Origin: Chrysochromulina tobinii
Taxonomy: Eukaryota; Haptophyta; Prymnesiales; Chrysochromulinaceae
Reading direction: 5' to 3'
DNA: 29,160 bases
Assembly: GCA_001275005.1 (NCBI GenBank)
Contig: JWZX01001702.1
Location: 1-29,160, forward strand
A program made the position numbers and the translations under genes. Of this stretch, positions 19,325 through 28,204 are shown one piece after another. Numbering within the stretch: the first letter of the stretch is position 1; every line of letters begins with the position of its first letter. A model generated the notes under the pieces. That model made no database searches. It was not told the DNA's origin and saw only the letters and a program-made list of their open reading frames with translations.

Positions 19325-21318
19325 ATGCCCGACTCGGGTGCACCTCTCTTTGGGCTACGCTGGGTGCCGGACGAGCAGCTGCGGCCGCTGCGCTACCTTC
19401 CGGCCGCGTACCTTCCGGGCCAGTCGCGCGTGCCGGCGCAAGCTGGCGGCGGGGGCGGCAAGGGCGGCGACGACGACTGGTGGCGCGGCGCGACCGCCTC
19501 ATCTTCGTCGCGGGCGGCGGCGTCGCCGTCGCCGTCGCCGGGCCCGGCGGAGGCGTCGTTCGAGGTCGGTGCGAGCTCCGCCTCGGCGCTCAAGCTGCAG
19601 CAGAGCGTGCGCGTGCTGACCCAGCGCCTCTCGGAGGCGCAGGAGTCGGTGCGCCAGAAGAGCGAGCAGATCCGATGGCTTAAGGAGATGACCAAGGACG
19701 ACGCGAGCCGTGCGCGCGTGGCGCGCTGGATGCGCGGTCCCTTGCTGCGCGTCTTCCTCGCGTGGAAGCGCTGCGTGCGCGAGGCGGCGCTTGCGGCGCT
19801 CGACGACCTGCGCGGCGAGGTCTCATCGGCCAAAGCGCGTGAGCACGAGCTGCAGGCTAAGGGCGATGATCTCTCACGCGATCACGCGGTGCTGCAGGCG
19901 GCGCTCGACCACTTCTTCGACGCGGCCCTCGCCAATCGGGCCAAAGCGCGCCTGCGCGTGTGCTGGCGCCGCTGGGCCGTCACACGCCTCGTGATCGCGA
20001 GCGCAGCCGGCGGTTGGTCGGGTACACGGGGGGAGGCTGTGCATGGGCTCACTGTACGGCGCGCGATGGCGGCGCGGCGCGCGCTGGCGGCGCTGCGCGG
20101 GAACGCGCGCCACGCCGGCGCGCTGCGCACCACCACGCTGCGCCTGCAGCGCCGGCTCACGTGGCGCCAAGTGCGCAGCGCCTTTCGCATCCTCAAACGG
20201 ATGCAGCGGCGTGCCGAAGTGCATGCAAGGGCGGTGGGGGCGGCGCCGTTGACGATTCGGCAGCGGGCGGCGCTGGCGCGCTGGCGGCGTGAGGTCACGC
20301 GCGGGCGCCGCGTGCGCTCGATGTGCCGCCTGCTCCTTCCAGGGAGTGTTCGCCGCTCACTGCGACGCTCGTGGCAGTTATGGCTAGTGGAGGCATGGCG
20401 GCAGCAGCGCACGCTATGTATGGCGGAGGCGCAGCGAGCTCAACGGGCGAGCACGGAGCTCGAGGCGAAGCAGCGGCTGCTCGCGTCGGCGCACGCGAAC
20501 GCGCAGGTCGCGCACGCGACTGCGAGTCTGTGGAGTGACGATGAGCTCCCGGCGATGCTCGAGAGTCTTGCGCAAGCGGGCGCCGCCGCCGCCGCCGCCG
20601 CCGCCACCCCGGCCAACGCGCTCGCGGTGGGCGACGCCGTGCACGGCGCGTTCGCGATTCCGACCGGCTTGAGCGGGGGGGCCGGCGTCGCGGATGCGGC
20701 GCTCGCGGCGCTCGCGGGCAGGCGGGAGGCGGCCATTGCGGCATCGTCGTGGCAGGGTACGCAGCTCAAGCTCGCACGCTGGTGCTGCTCGTCAGCATGC
20801 AAGTGCTCACCACGGCGCTCCACCCTCTCCCCACAGGTACGCAGCTCAAGCTCACGTTGGCGGTGCTCGACTCGCTCAAGAGAGAGCTCGCAAGGGAACG
20901 CGCTGCCCTCGCGTCCGCCCGGGCCGAGGGCAAGCAGTATGACCAGGTGGCCGAGGCGGCCCTCACGATGCTCCAGCAGCTTCGGGAGGAGGGGTCGGGG
21001 CTGCACTCACGCCTGGCTCAACTCGAGGAGGCGAAGCTGCGCACCGAGCAGGCGCTTCTCAAGCGTGATGCGGAGCTCTATGAGAGCGGGCGCGCCCAGC
21101 ACTCGGCCGCCCGTGCCCTCGGTGCGTCCCTCTCGCAGATCGAGGAGCGTACCCTCGCTCAGCTGCAGCGGCTCGATGCGCGATGCGAGGCGCGAGGGCA
21201 GCAGGTGGCGACCCTGCAGGCTCGGGTAGTGAGGGCGACGCAGGCCGCACGCAGCCAGCGCCTCGAGGCTTGGGCGAGACAGCTCGCTCGGCCGCTTGGG
21301 GACCTAGGGCAGCTTTGA
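19325..21318 (+). CDS. Coiled-coil protein with Sfi1-like repeats
   Basis: Exons 19325-20756 and 20837-21318 give about 637 residues. After a disordered Gly/Ser-rich N-terminus and a coiled coil (LKLQQSVRVLTQRLSEAQES) come repeated amphipathic helices with a Trp anchor: GPLLRVFLAWKRCVRE near 138-152, ARLRVCWRRWAV near 207-220, WRQVRSAFRILKRM near 280-292, RAALARWRREV near 314-325 and RSWQLWLVEAW near 350-360. This LL-x3-F-x2-W-[KR] pattern resembles Sfi1/centrin-binding repeats of basal-body and spindle-pole fibres; no function beyond that is claimed. A nine-Ala run lies near residue 420. The last 150 residues are a long coiled coil (LDSLKRELARERAALASARA). The start at 19325 (CACAATGCC) is preferred over 19235, where the leader is unlike the rest in composition. 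Confidence 0.75.
20757..20836 (+). other. 80-nt intron flanked by its own duplication
   Basis: CAGG|GTACGC opens and CCCCACAG|GTACGC closes the intron; splicing gives WQGTQLKLTLAVLDSL in the long downstream frame. The first 17 bases of the intron, GTACGCAGCTCAAGCTC, are exactly the first 17 bases of the downstream exon, so intron length equals the repeat offset of 80 bp. A pyrimidine tract precedes the acceptor. Confidence 0.88.
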
Positions 21319-22173
21319 CGCTCACCAAGGCGCCTGCGGGGATCTAGGGCAGCCTGAGGCTCACCGCGGGGCAAGCAGCGACCCTAGGCCTGCGGACAAG
21401 CGACGCTTGGGTGCTCCGCTCCAGCGAGTACTCCAGCTCTCTCACCTTCAAATGCGATCCGCTATCATTATTAACGAAGGCCATGATCGGCGAGGAGGAG
21501 GAACAGGGGACCACCTGTCGCGTACGCCGTTCGGTCTGACACAATCTCACTACGTACGTGTGAGGTGTGGACTGGGGAGGGTGCCCGGTTCCAAAGAGGT
21601 CCCAGCGGGGGAGCGGGCGACCGCAGCGCGATCAGCTACACTATACACACGACATGTCTCCGGTAGATCAGTGTACATGGTCAGTGTAGCCGTACCACGC
21701 ACGCTCCGCTCCGATAGACGAGCGAGAGAGACAGAGATACGCGCAGAGACGAGACGGCGACGCGACGCGGGCGTGATACGTCTGTCGTCTCAACCCTCTC
21801 CTCCAACTTCTCCCTCGTCGCCTGTAGGCATCCGCCTGTACGTTAATCGTAGGCGTAGCGCCCCGTTGTGAGCATTAGAGAGCCAAGCACGGGGCGCGCT
21901 ACTCCCAATTCGAATTCCAGAGACTCTCCAACTGTCCGATTCGCGATTCGGTCCTTTACTCGGACCGAACACATCGACGAGATTGACGCTGACCGCGCTC
22001 CGGTTCTTATTTGGAACGGAGCGCGAGACGATAATGGCTATTAATTACTAGATTCCAAAATTCGGCAATTGCGCGTGCGAAGAAGCGAGAGTTTTGGAAG
22101 TTAAATCTCTCTCATCTCTCTCAACGATATCTGGAATGAAAAAGTGCCCGCCGTCAAAAAAGTGCACTTGACC
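21319..22173. other. Intergenic region, no supported gene
   Basis: Lies between two plus-strand genes. Just after the stop at 21318 an imperfect duplication of about 28 bp (21297-21364, shared core CTAGGGCAGC and GCTCACC) overlaps the end of the coiled-coil gene. The right part is AT-richer and has purine-rich GAGAGA stretches near 21720-21750. It should contain the promoter of the secreted-protein gene. ORFs of up to 154 codons here lack motif and coding bias. Confidence 0.5.
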
Positions 22174-23361
22174 ATGCAGCGCCGCATCCTCTTCCTCGCC
22201 CAACTCATGCTGGTGGTCTTCACCGATGCGCAGCCGGGAGTCTACTGGTCGATTCTTACGGGTTCGGAGTTTTGCTCGGTCTCGTCCGACGGCATGTGCA
22301 TCACCGACGGCAGCGGAGAATATGCCAACGACGAGGCTTGCACGATCCGAGCGGAAGTGGCAATGTCTATCACCGCCACCGAGTTCGACACCGAAGAGGA
22401 CTATGACTTCTTCACGGTGGGGGCCACCGCTTACTCCGGCTCCACTGGGCCGACGAATGTGCAAGTGGCCGCCGGAACAGTCGTGGAATGGTCCACCGAT
22501 CGTTCGTATACCGGAGCGGGCTGGACGATCTGTGGAACCTTCCCGGTGACTGCCCGCAACGACCCGCACTTCCGTCTCCCGCATGGCGGCCGCGCCGACA
22601 TCCGTGGCGAGGACGGCGCGATTTACAACCTGCTCTCGGCTAAGAATGTCTCCCTCTCCGCCCTCTTCGAGGCCGCCGACTTCACGTGGTCCAAGCGCTC
22701 GGTGCACGGCACGAAGATGGCCGCTGCCTTTTGGGTGATCAGGACCTACTCCAACGACACGGTGACTGTCAGCTACACCGCCGCTGTACACGGCCAGGAA
22801 CGCTACGCGATCGTGTCCGTCGTTGGCGCGGAGGCTACGGACAACAAACTGCACGTCGACGCGGCGATGCCCTTCAAGCTCTCCAACCTCGCGGTCACCC
22901 TGGTCGGCCGCAAGCTGATTGTCGAGACCGACAAGTGGCAGATGGCCGCGTCCGCGGACCCCTTCCCCTTCCCAATCCTCAACAAGGGTAAGGTTCTCAT
23001 GAACATCGAGGTGACGCCAAAGTACGACGCAGACAAGGACGTGGTCGCGCCGCACGGCATCTTCGGCCAAGCGTACGACGACGATGAGATGGCCGTCAAC
23101 GGCGCAGTCGACTCGCCCACTGGCAGCGAGTGGACGACCAAGGCACAAGGCGAAGGCGCCATCGAGGGATCCATCGCCGAGTACAAGCTCGCCGATGGCT
23201 TCTCGACCGACTTCAAGTATAGCCGCTTCGACGCCGTCCGCGCCCCCCATCGTGACGTGTCCAAGCTCACCGGACCCAAGGAAAAGCGAGGAAAAGGTTC
23301 GTCGGCTCGAGTCGAGCATTACGCTGAGCCCGAGCCGTCGGCAGCCGTCGGCAGCGACTAG
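22174..23361 (+). CDS. Secreted protein with CUB-like and VWD-like regions
   Basis: The first ATG of the open frame, at 22174 (GACCATGCAG), gives 395 residues. MQRRILFLAQLMLVVFTDAQ is a clear signal peptide, so the product enters the secretory pathway; no C-terminal membrane span is seen. Residues about 30-120 contain Cys pairs and a beta-rich EFCSVSSDGMCITDGSGEYA...YDFFTVG pattern, similar to a CUB-type fold. From about 129, ARNDPHFRLPHGGRADIRGE and GAIYNLLSAKNVSLSALFEA resemble the start of VWD-like domains, which open with (G)DPHF and a GxxGxxYNLL-type strand. Possible N-glycosylation sites are NVS and NDT. The tail is charged and low-complexity. Such proteins are often cell-surface or matrix components in algae. 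Intron-free and codon-biased like its neighbours. Confidence 0.85.
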   Translation: MQRRILFLAQLMLVVFTDAQPGVYWSILTGSEFCSVSSDGMCITDGSGEYANDEACTIRAEVAMSITATEFDTEEDYDFFTVGATAYSGSTGPTNVQVAAGTVVEWSTDRSYTGAGWTICGTFPVTARNDPHFRLPHGGRADIRGEDGAIYNLLSAKNVSLSALFEAADFTWSKRSVHGTKMAAAFWVIRTYSNDTVTVSYTAAVHGQERYAIVSVVGAEATDNKLHVDAAMPFKLSNLAVTLVGRKLIVETDKWQMAASADPFPFPILNKGKVLMNIEVTPKYDADKDVVAPHGIFGQAYDDDEMAVNGAVDSPTGSEWTTKAQGEGAIEGSIAEYKLADGFSTDFKYSRFDAVRAPHRDVSKLTGPKEKRGKGSSARVEHYAEPEPSAAVGSD

Positions 23362-23388
23362 TGCTATCCATGGGGATAGCACACTAGT
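23357..23388 (+). other. Stem-loop starting at the stop codon
   Basis: GTGCTATCC (23361-23369) pairs perfectly with GGATAGCAC (23374-23382) around a four-base ATGG loop. ACTA (23357-23360) can extend the stem with TAGT (23385-23388) past a 2-nt bulge. The TAG stop codon of the secreted-protein gene (23359-23361) is inside the 5' arm. Confidence 0.8.
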
Positions 23389-24174
23389 CGGCTTACAGGT
23401 GAGGAACAGGGTCAAGGTGGAGACCGTGCCGTCGTGAAGCCGTCGTTCACCGTCGTGTCACTGGAGCAACGTGAGGGTCAAGGTGGAGACCTTGCCGCGT
23501 CGTGAGGGGGGAGTGGTGGTGGGGGGGGGGTTAGGGAGGCAGGGCGACTGCAATGCAACCATACATTGAATCGGAATCATCATACAACCGATACAGGTAC
23601 CATGCCATACGCATACCACCACCGATCTACAGGCCTGTGGCCTTGGCCATTTTGTTGGGCCTGCTCCTCGTGGGGCTGTTTGCGTGTTCGTCGTTTGTCG
23701 TTTATTGTCAACGTCCCTTTCACCGTACAACCGTACACCGAGTGAAAGATGCGCTGTATGCACGGTCGCTAGGCAGTCGAGTGGGAGCCGATCGCGATCC
23801 GATCAGCCCTGGTCGGATCAGCCCTTCACGCTTCAGCCGACAGCCCCCGGTGAGCCCGCAGCGCGGATAGACCGGACGTTTAGACGACGGGGTCGGATCG
23901 TCGTTCGTCCGAGAACAGGATACCGTCTCGAGCCATAATAGCGGGTACTCTACTCTCAAGTCAACTTTGACGAGGACGGTTTCAAACCACTAACGAGCCG
24001 ATGTCACGCGCCGAAACGACATGCGAAACGAAAACGTCCCCGCGCCCGTCCTACGCCTGTCCGCGTTGGTCATTTAACGATAGGGGCTGCCATTTGTGCT
24101 CCCGGTCCAGCACTCTACCCGCACTGGTCCACCTGACGATACACAGCCAACCCGCGGTGTGAGGCACGATAAGC
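23362..24174. other. Intergenic region between convergent genes, short repeats
   Basis: Contains a direct repeat of GGGTCAAGGTGGAGACC (from 23409 and from 23475), each followed by a GCCGTCGTGA-like end, and a ten-base G run near 23521. A 105-codon ORF at 23553-23870 has one hydrophobic stretch but poor coding bias, and I do not call it. Confidence 0.5.
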
Positions 24175-25177
24175 TCATCGTCCTATAGACTCGTTCGCTT
24201 CTCCGGTTGCTTCGGCCTCCCTCAATTTGTAGCTCAGCACCAGCTGGTAGAGGCAGAGTGTTTGCAGCTTCGCTTGCTCCATGCTGACCTCCTGATCCTT
24301 GACGAGCCCGCCCGAGCCGGAGGGTCGCGAAGCAAGTATTTGACGAGTAGCCGCATGGCGCCCACCACCCTCCGAGATGCCCGAGGTGAGAGCCTTGAGC
24401 TGCGACTCGGAGAGCGAGGACACATACGCCGCGATCGAGGTCGAGAAGGTTGCCTCCGTCTGCGCTTTCTTCTTCTCCATGCTTCGGAGTTCGCGGCGAA
24501 GCGCCTCAAGTCTCCGACTTGAGCTGGTCCATGTAGGCATTGGCGTCCATTTTCACCTCCGTGCCGTCGTCCAGTGAGACTGTGACGGTGCCGGTCAATG
24601 TTGGCTGCGGCGCCGTGATGCCCTCCGGTGGGGCAGGTAACGCGAGGAAATTCGACGGAGCCGTATCGTCGTGTGCAAACTCCTCCAAGCTTACTCCAAG
24701 CTCTTGCCCGTGTGCAACCTCCACTGAAGGGACGTAAACCTTGTACGCTTGGCACAGAAGCTCCCCAACCTCGCCCACCTCGATGTAACCGGGACCATCA
24801 AGATTTAGGCGAGCAAAAAGGCTTCGCGATACTCGGCGGCTGAGCGCATCTTCAACTGAAGAAGGCGGCGCAGGGTCGTCACGTACTCGGCGTTGCGAAG
24901 CATTTTATCCCGTCATCTGGAGCTGCAGCATGAGCGCGGAGAGCTTGTCGCCTGTGGTAGTCATGCGTGCATCAAACTCCAGCGGCGGCAGGGATCCAAG
25001 TAGCGACGTGATCGCATCCCGCATCGCCTGCGAAACCTCTGGCGATGGAGCCCCGTCACACGACACCCTGCTTGGCTCCCGCCCTTGGTTCCAAGTTCGG
25101 TTTGGGGTACACAGACGGTACACAGGGAGTCGAGTCGGCACTGTGCTCTGAGGCAGGTGAGTCGGTCCGTCAATCAA
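24175..25177 (-). pseudogene. DUF760-like gene, 5'-truncated and frameshifted
   Basis: Homology to DUF760 proteins (plastid-associated in plants and algae, function unclear) is visible in pieces that use all three minus-strand frames: SPEVSQAMRDAITSLLGSLP and KLSALMLQLQMTG (about 25045-24908), MLRNAEYVTTLRRLLQL (from 24903), LNLDGPGYIEVGEVGELLCQ to AYMDQLKSE (about 24811-24521), LEALRRELRSMEKK to ALTSGISE (about 24518-24380), VVGAMRLLVKYLL (about 24376-24338), then LVKDQEVSMEQAKLQTLCLY to the stop at 24175. The joins need five single-base shifts, plus a TAA at the first join. The N-terminal part, including any transit peptide, is absent because the reading abuts the stop of the ankyrin gene at 25170. 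Undisturbed codon bias between breaks suggests recent decay. Base-calling errors are the main alternative. Confidence 0.6.
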
Positions 25178-26861
25178 TCTCAGTCGCGTGTATCGGAGGC
25201 GCCGGGACCTTTTCCCCCAACCCCATTGGTCTCACAAGGCCCCGCGTCGTGCCCCCGTCGTGCCCCGCGTCATGAGAAGGAGTCCCCGCGGCCGCGGCTG
25301 CCTTGCTCGCCGAGTTGCCAAACTCGCACTTCGCATCATCTGGAAGGGACTTGGCCTGCTCGTACATCTCGCTCAGCTTCTTCGCCCCAGCTCCGAGGAT
25401 CTCTTCGAGGGGTAGCAACGCCGCGCGGGCGAGTAGGTGCTCCTCGAGTGAGACGGTGCCACCGACCCTCGTGGCATCGTTCTGTGGGTTCAACCACAGC
25501 GCAGCGAGATGGACCAGGCAGGCGTCGGCCTTCGAAATGAGAGTCTCGCCCAGGGTAGACTGGTCGAGGCCGAGTTTTGCCGCAGCAACGTCGATGATCT
25601 CGTGGAAACTCATTTCTGGAGATGACATCTCCGGGGATGTCCAGGTACTTTCTCCCAACTCCATGGCCAGCCGCTTGGCCTTGTCGGCGACGCACATATC
25701 TCGCCGGAGGAAGGCGACGTCAACAATGCTCAGCAGGCTGAGGTTGGAATTCCAAAGGTGACGCGCGTGGTTGCCGATGATGGTTCCAAGCTCGCAGTAG
25801 CCGATGACCGCATGCGCGCACTGCGTCGCCACCTTGCCGCCCGTCCGGAGCGCGCGCTCGGTAGGGCGCTCCCCACGGTGGTCAGCGGCAATGGCGCTCG
25901 CACCGCATGAGAGGAGCGCCACGCACGCCTCTGCCGAGCCGCCGTCCGCAGCCACCGCGTGGAGCGCCGTCTTGAGCGCCTTGTTGTCCTGCGCGTCCAC
26001 GTCGGCGTGCGCGGCGACGAGCGCCACGACGGCGCGCGCCGAGAACGCAAAGTGGAGGGGCGTGAGGCCACGCTGCTTGGAGCGGCAGTTGGGGTCGGCC
26101 TTGTGTGCGAGCAGCGTCTTGATCACGTCCACAAAGTTGAAGTTGGTCGCGAGCATCAACGGTAACGTGTCCTGGTGAGGGCAGTGCGCGTGCACGTCGG
26201 CGCGCCGCTCACAGAGGAGCTTAACTACGTCGAGCTTGCCAAACTGGACGGCAATGTGCAGCGGCCGGTACCCTTCCTTGGTCGCCACCTCCGGGTCAGC
26301 CTTTGCGTCGAGCAGCGCCTTGATCGCACCGACGTGACCACGCTCGCACGCCACCCCCAGCGGCGTCACGCCCGAGGCCGCGTTCTGGAAGTTGGGATCG
26401 ACGCCCTTCTTGAGCAGCTTGATGATCTGCTGCGTGTCGCCGCGCTCGGCAGCTGTGCCAAGCCGATCGCCCTTATGGAGGGTCGTGCCGCGAGCCGCGA
26501 GCCCAGGCCGCGACACCTTCATCCGTTCCGAGTCGCGCGAGATCGGGTCGGCGAACAGGTCGCGCGCCACCTCATCCGCCGTGCGCAAGTCGCGCGACAT
26601 CGACGAGGTGCTCGGCATCAGGTGCTGGAAGGGCCCGGCCTCGGCTGCATGCTCCGCCACCTCCGCCTTGGCCATCTTCACATACATCCGCTTCACCTCG
26701 CCCACCGTCACGTGCCCCCACCGCTGCTCGTCCTGCTTGAGCAGCTCCGCATGGAGCTGCTTGGCAACGAGGCCGGGCTGTGCCATGTTGATCTTTCTCA
26801 TCGCGTCCAGCAGCGCATGATCAATGCCCTCGCTGACGAGCGCGCGCGCGCTGACGTTCAT
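25170..26861 (-). CDS. Ankyrin-repeat protein
   Basis: From ATG 26861 the product is 563 residues. Residues about 130-340 hold roughly six ankyrin repeats (GDRLGTAAERGDTQQIIKLL, VTPLGVACERGHVGAIKALL, YRPLHIAVQFGKLDVVKLLC, LTPLHFAFSARAVVALVAAH, then a weaker TALHAVAADGGSAEACVALL and a final degenerate one). Ankyrin repeats bind partner proteins, so the role is presumably scaffolding or regulation. The N-terminal 120 residues are helical and charged; the C-terminal ~220 contain helices of unknown type and a duplicated SPEM. The open frame continues upstream without an ATG to a TGA near 26995, including GACRVHYVAGGRVVSYLGGI, and an acceptor-like TTCACAG lies near 26980. An upstream exon is therefore possible and the annotated start may be short. 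Confidence 0.82.
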   Translation of the reverse strand: MNVSARALVSEGIDHALLDAMRKINMAQPGLVAKQLHAELLKQDEQRWGHVTVGEVKRMYVKMAKAEVAEHAAEAGPFQHLMPSTSSMSRDLRTADEVARDLFADPISRDSERMKVSRPGLAARGTTLHKGDRLGTAAERGDTQQIIKLLKKGVDPNFQNAASGVTPLGVACERGHVGAIKALLDAKADPEVATKEGYRPLHIAVQFGKLDVVKLLCERRADVHAHCPHQDTLPLMLATNFNFVDVIKTLLAHKADPNCRSKQRGLTPLHFAFSARAVVALVAAHADVDAQDNKALKTALHAVAADGGSAEACVALLSCGASAIAADHRGERPTERALRTGGKVATQCAHAVIGYCELGTIIGNHARHLWNSNLSLLSIVDVAFLRRDMCVADKAKRLAMELGESTWTSPEMSSPEMSFHEIIDVAAAKLGLDQSTLGETLISKADACLVHLAALWLNPQNDATRVGGTVSLEEHLLARAALLPLEEILGAGAKKLSEMYEQAKSLPDDAKCEFGNSASKAAAAAGTPSHDAGHDGGTTRGLVRPMGLGEKVPAPPIHATEID

Positions 26862-27185
26862 TCGGCCAGCGAGGGCGCTCGCACGCTCGTAGATGCCTCC
26901 AAGGTACGAGACCACGCGTCCGCCGGCGACGTAGTGGACACGGCAAGCGCCCTTGTTGCCGACATGGAAAGTGTGTGCTAATGCTGTGAATGAACGGTGG
27001 GGCCCTCACGAGGACTCTCACACCACGGTAGTGAGAAGTAGACGCCAATTTTGCACATCGCAAGAGTGAGCGCGGTGGGACCGCGACGAAACTGACTGAC
27101 TCACTGATCCTAAATAGGAATCTAACCCCGAGGTTCGCCGAATCTATGCGGTCAGCATGCCGGGCGCCACAATGTTGCATACGCG
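26862..27185. promoter_or_regulatory. Divergent region, ankyrin gene and signal-peptide gene
   Basis: 324 bp between start codons of the ankyrin gene (-) and the 27186 gene (+). The half nearest the ankyrin gene stays open in its frame and may be coding or 5' UTR; the rest is AT-richer and without ORF. No specific factor site is claimed. Confidence 0.4.
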
Positions 27186-28204
27186 ATGCTGCCGTTCCGC
27201 ATTCTCGCCTTCTCCTTCTTCTTCACCTTGATGTACCCCTCGTCCTCTTCTTGGGTATCATGCGTGCTGTGTACCTGCGCGTTACCTGCGCGTTATTGCG
27301 CGTCGTCGTGGGTACGCCTACTCAGATCCTCAAGTTCGGCGCGTACCCGATGCCCAAGCAGTCGAAGAAGCTTCCGGCCGCTGGCGAGGATGGTGTCGGG
27401 CTCATCACCACGTCGCACAAGGCGTGCACGCACTACCCTTGCCAGCAGCTGTACAGCATGAGCCGGCCGCCTCGCCAAACGGCGGCACGAAGAGGTCCCG
27501 CATGTACGAGGTGCCCTTGGGGTACGAGTTGATGAGGGCGGAGGTGACGTCGTAGCTGCCGGACGAGGGCAAGTCGTTTGGCTTCTCCTCCACGAACTTG
27601 ACTAGAACATGACATCGACCTCGTCCTCCTCGATCCCGTCCTCGGCAGCGACCCCGACGAGAGCAGCACGGAACTTGGCTTTCAGATCATGCCCGCGTAC
27701 AATGACGACCTTCATATCATGGACCGGTGCCTCTTCATGAATAACTACGGCAAGCGCACGATGCCGACGCCGTTCCATACGTGCGCGCGCGCTCCATGCC
27801 CATGCACCCGCCTACCCTGCATCCCCTTGCCCCCGCCTTCATCCCTGCATCCCCTTGCCCCCGCCTTCCCTGCATCCCCCGCGTTTCACTTCTCTGAGCC
27901 ACACAAAGCCAGGATCGCTCTCACGCCGCCGCATTCTGCCTACTGCACCCACTCCCTCTCACATCCCTGCTCGTCTCCTGACGTCCGCACTCCACGGCAT
28001 GTGTGCACGTACGAGGGTCGAGGGAGCAGGTGGAACTGGAATGCACCGATCTGGCTGGGCGTGAACACGAACATGAACACGATCCAAGTGAACGGCAAGA
28101 CGACCACCCTCGTGGGCTCGTGCATGTGGGGTCTCGAGATCGTCGAGTCGCTCCGCGATTCGATGGAGGTCACCCTTCGCGACATCATGGCCACCAAGGC
28201 ATGA
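27186..28204 (+). CDS. Putative secreted protein, multi-exon, middle disrupted
   Basis: ATG 27186 opens a hydrophobic leader (MLPFRILAFSFFFTLMYPSS), a probable signal peptide. Splicing 27254 to 27326 gives SSSW|ILKFGAYPMPKQSKK in frame, followed by LPAAGEDGVGLITTSHKACT up to about 27462. The same frame resumes at 27605 (EHDIDLVLLDPVLG, then LGFQIMPAYNDDLHIMDRCL) and splices from 27780 to 28030 (FHT|WNWNAPIWLGVN), ending at 28204. Between 27463 and 27604 that frame has stops. The stretch reads as coding either in the +1-shifted frame (SPNGGTKRSRMYEVPLGYEL, with a TAG at 27553) or on the opposite strand. So the gene is broken, misassembled, or has an exon structure I cannot resolve. Family not recognised. 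Confidence 0.45.
27255..27325 (+). other. 71-nt intron with 11-bp repeat
   Basis: TTGG|GTATCA opens and CTACTCAG|ATCCTC closes it; phase 0. ACCTGCGCGTT occurs twice in tandem (27273-27283, 27284-27294) with a degenerate third copy. Splicing joins the signal peptide to a frame that is open downstream. Confidence 0.6.
27781..28029 (+). other. 249-nt C/T-rich intron with 28-bp repeat, frame-neutral
   Basis: CATAC|GTGCGC opens and GAGCAG|GTGGAA closes it. A 28-bp unit (CCCTGCATCCCCTTGCCCCC core) occurs at 27815 and 27843 with a partial third copy to about 27880. The segment is low-complexity Pro/Ser-rich when translated, unlike the flanking exons. Its length is a multiple of three and it has no stop, so retained transcripts would still be translated. 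Confidence 0.6.

Noticed and set aside
22048-23415. 455-codon ORF on the minus strand over the secreted-protein gene
   Set aside because: Longer than the sense ORF but without a signal peptide or family motif; the plus strand has a signal peptide, Cys pattern and DPHF motif, so this is a shadow.
23553-23870. 105-codon plus-strand ORF with one hydrophobic segment
   Set aside because: Poor third-position GC compared with real genes here, no conserved motif, and it lies in repeat-rich intergenic DNA.
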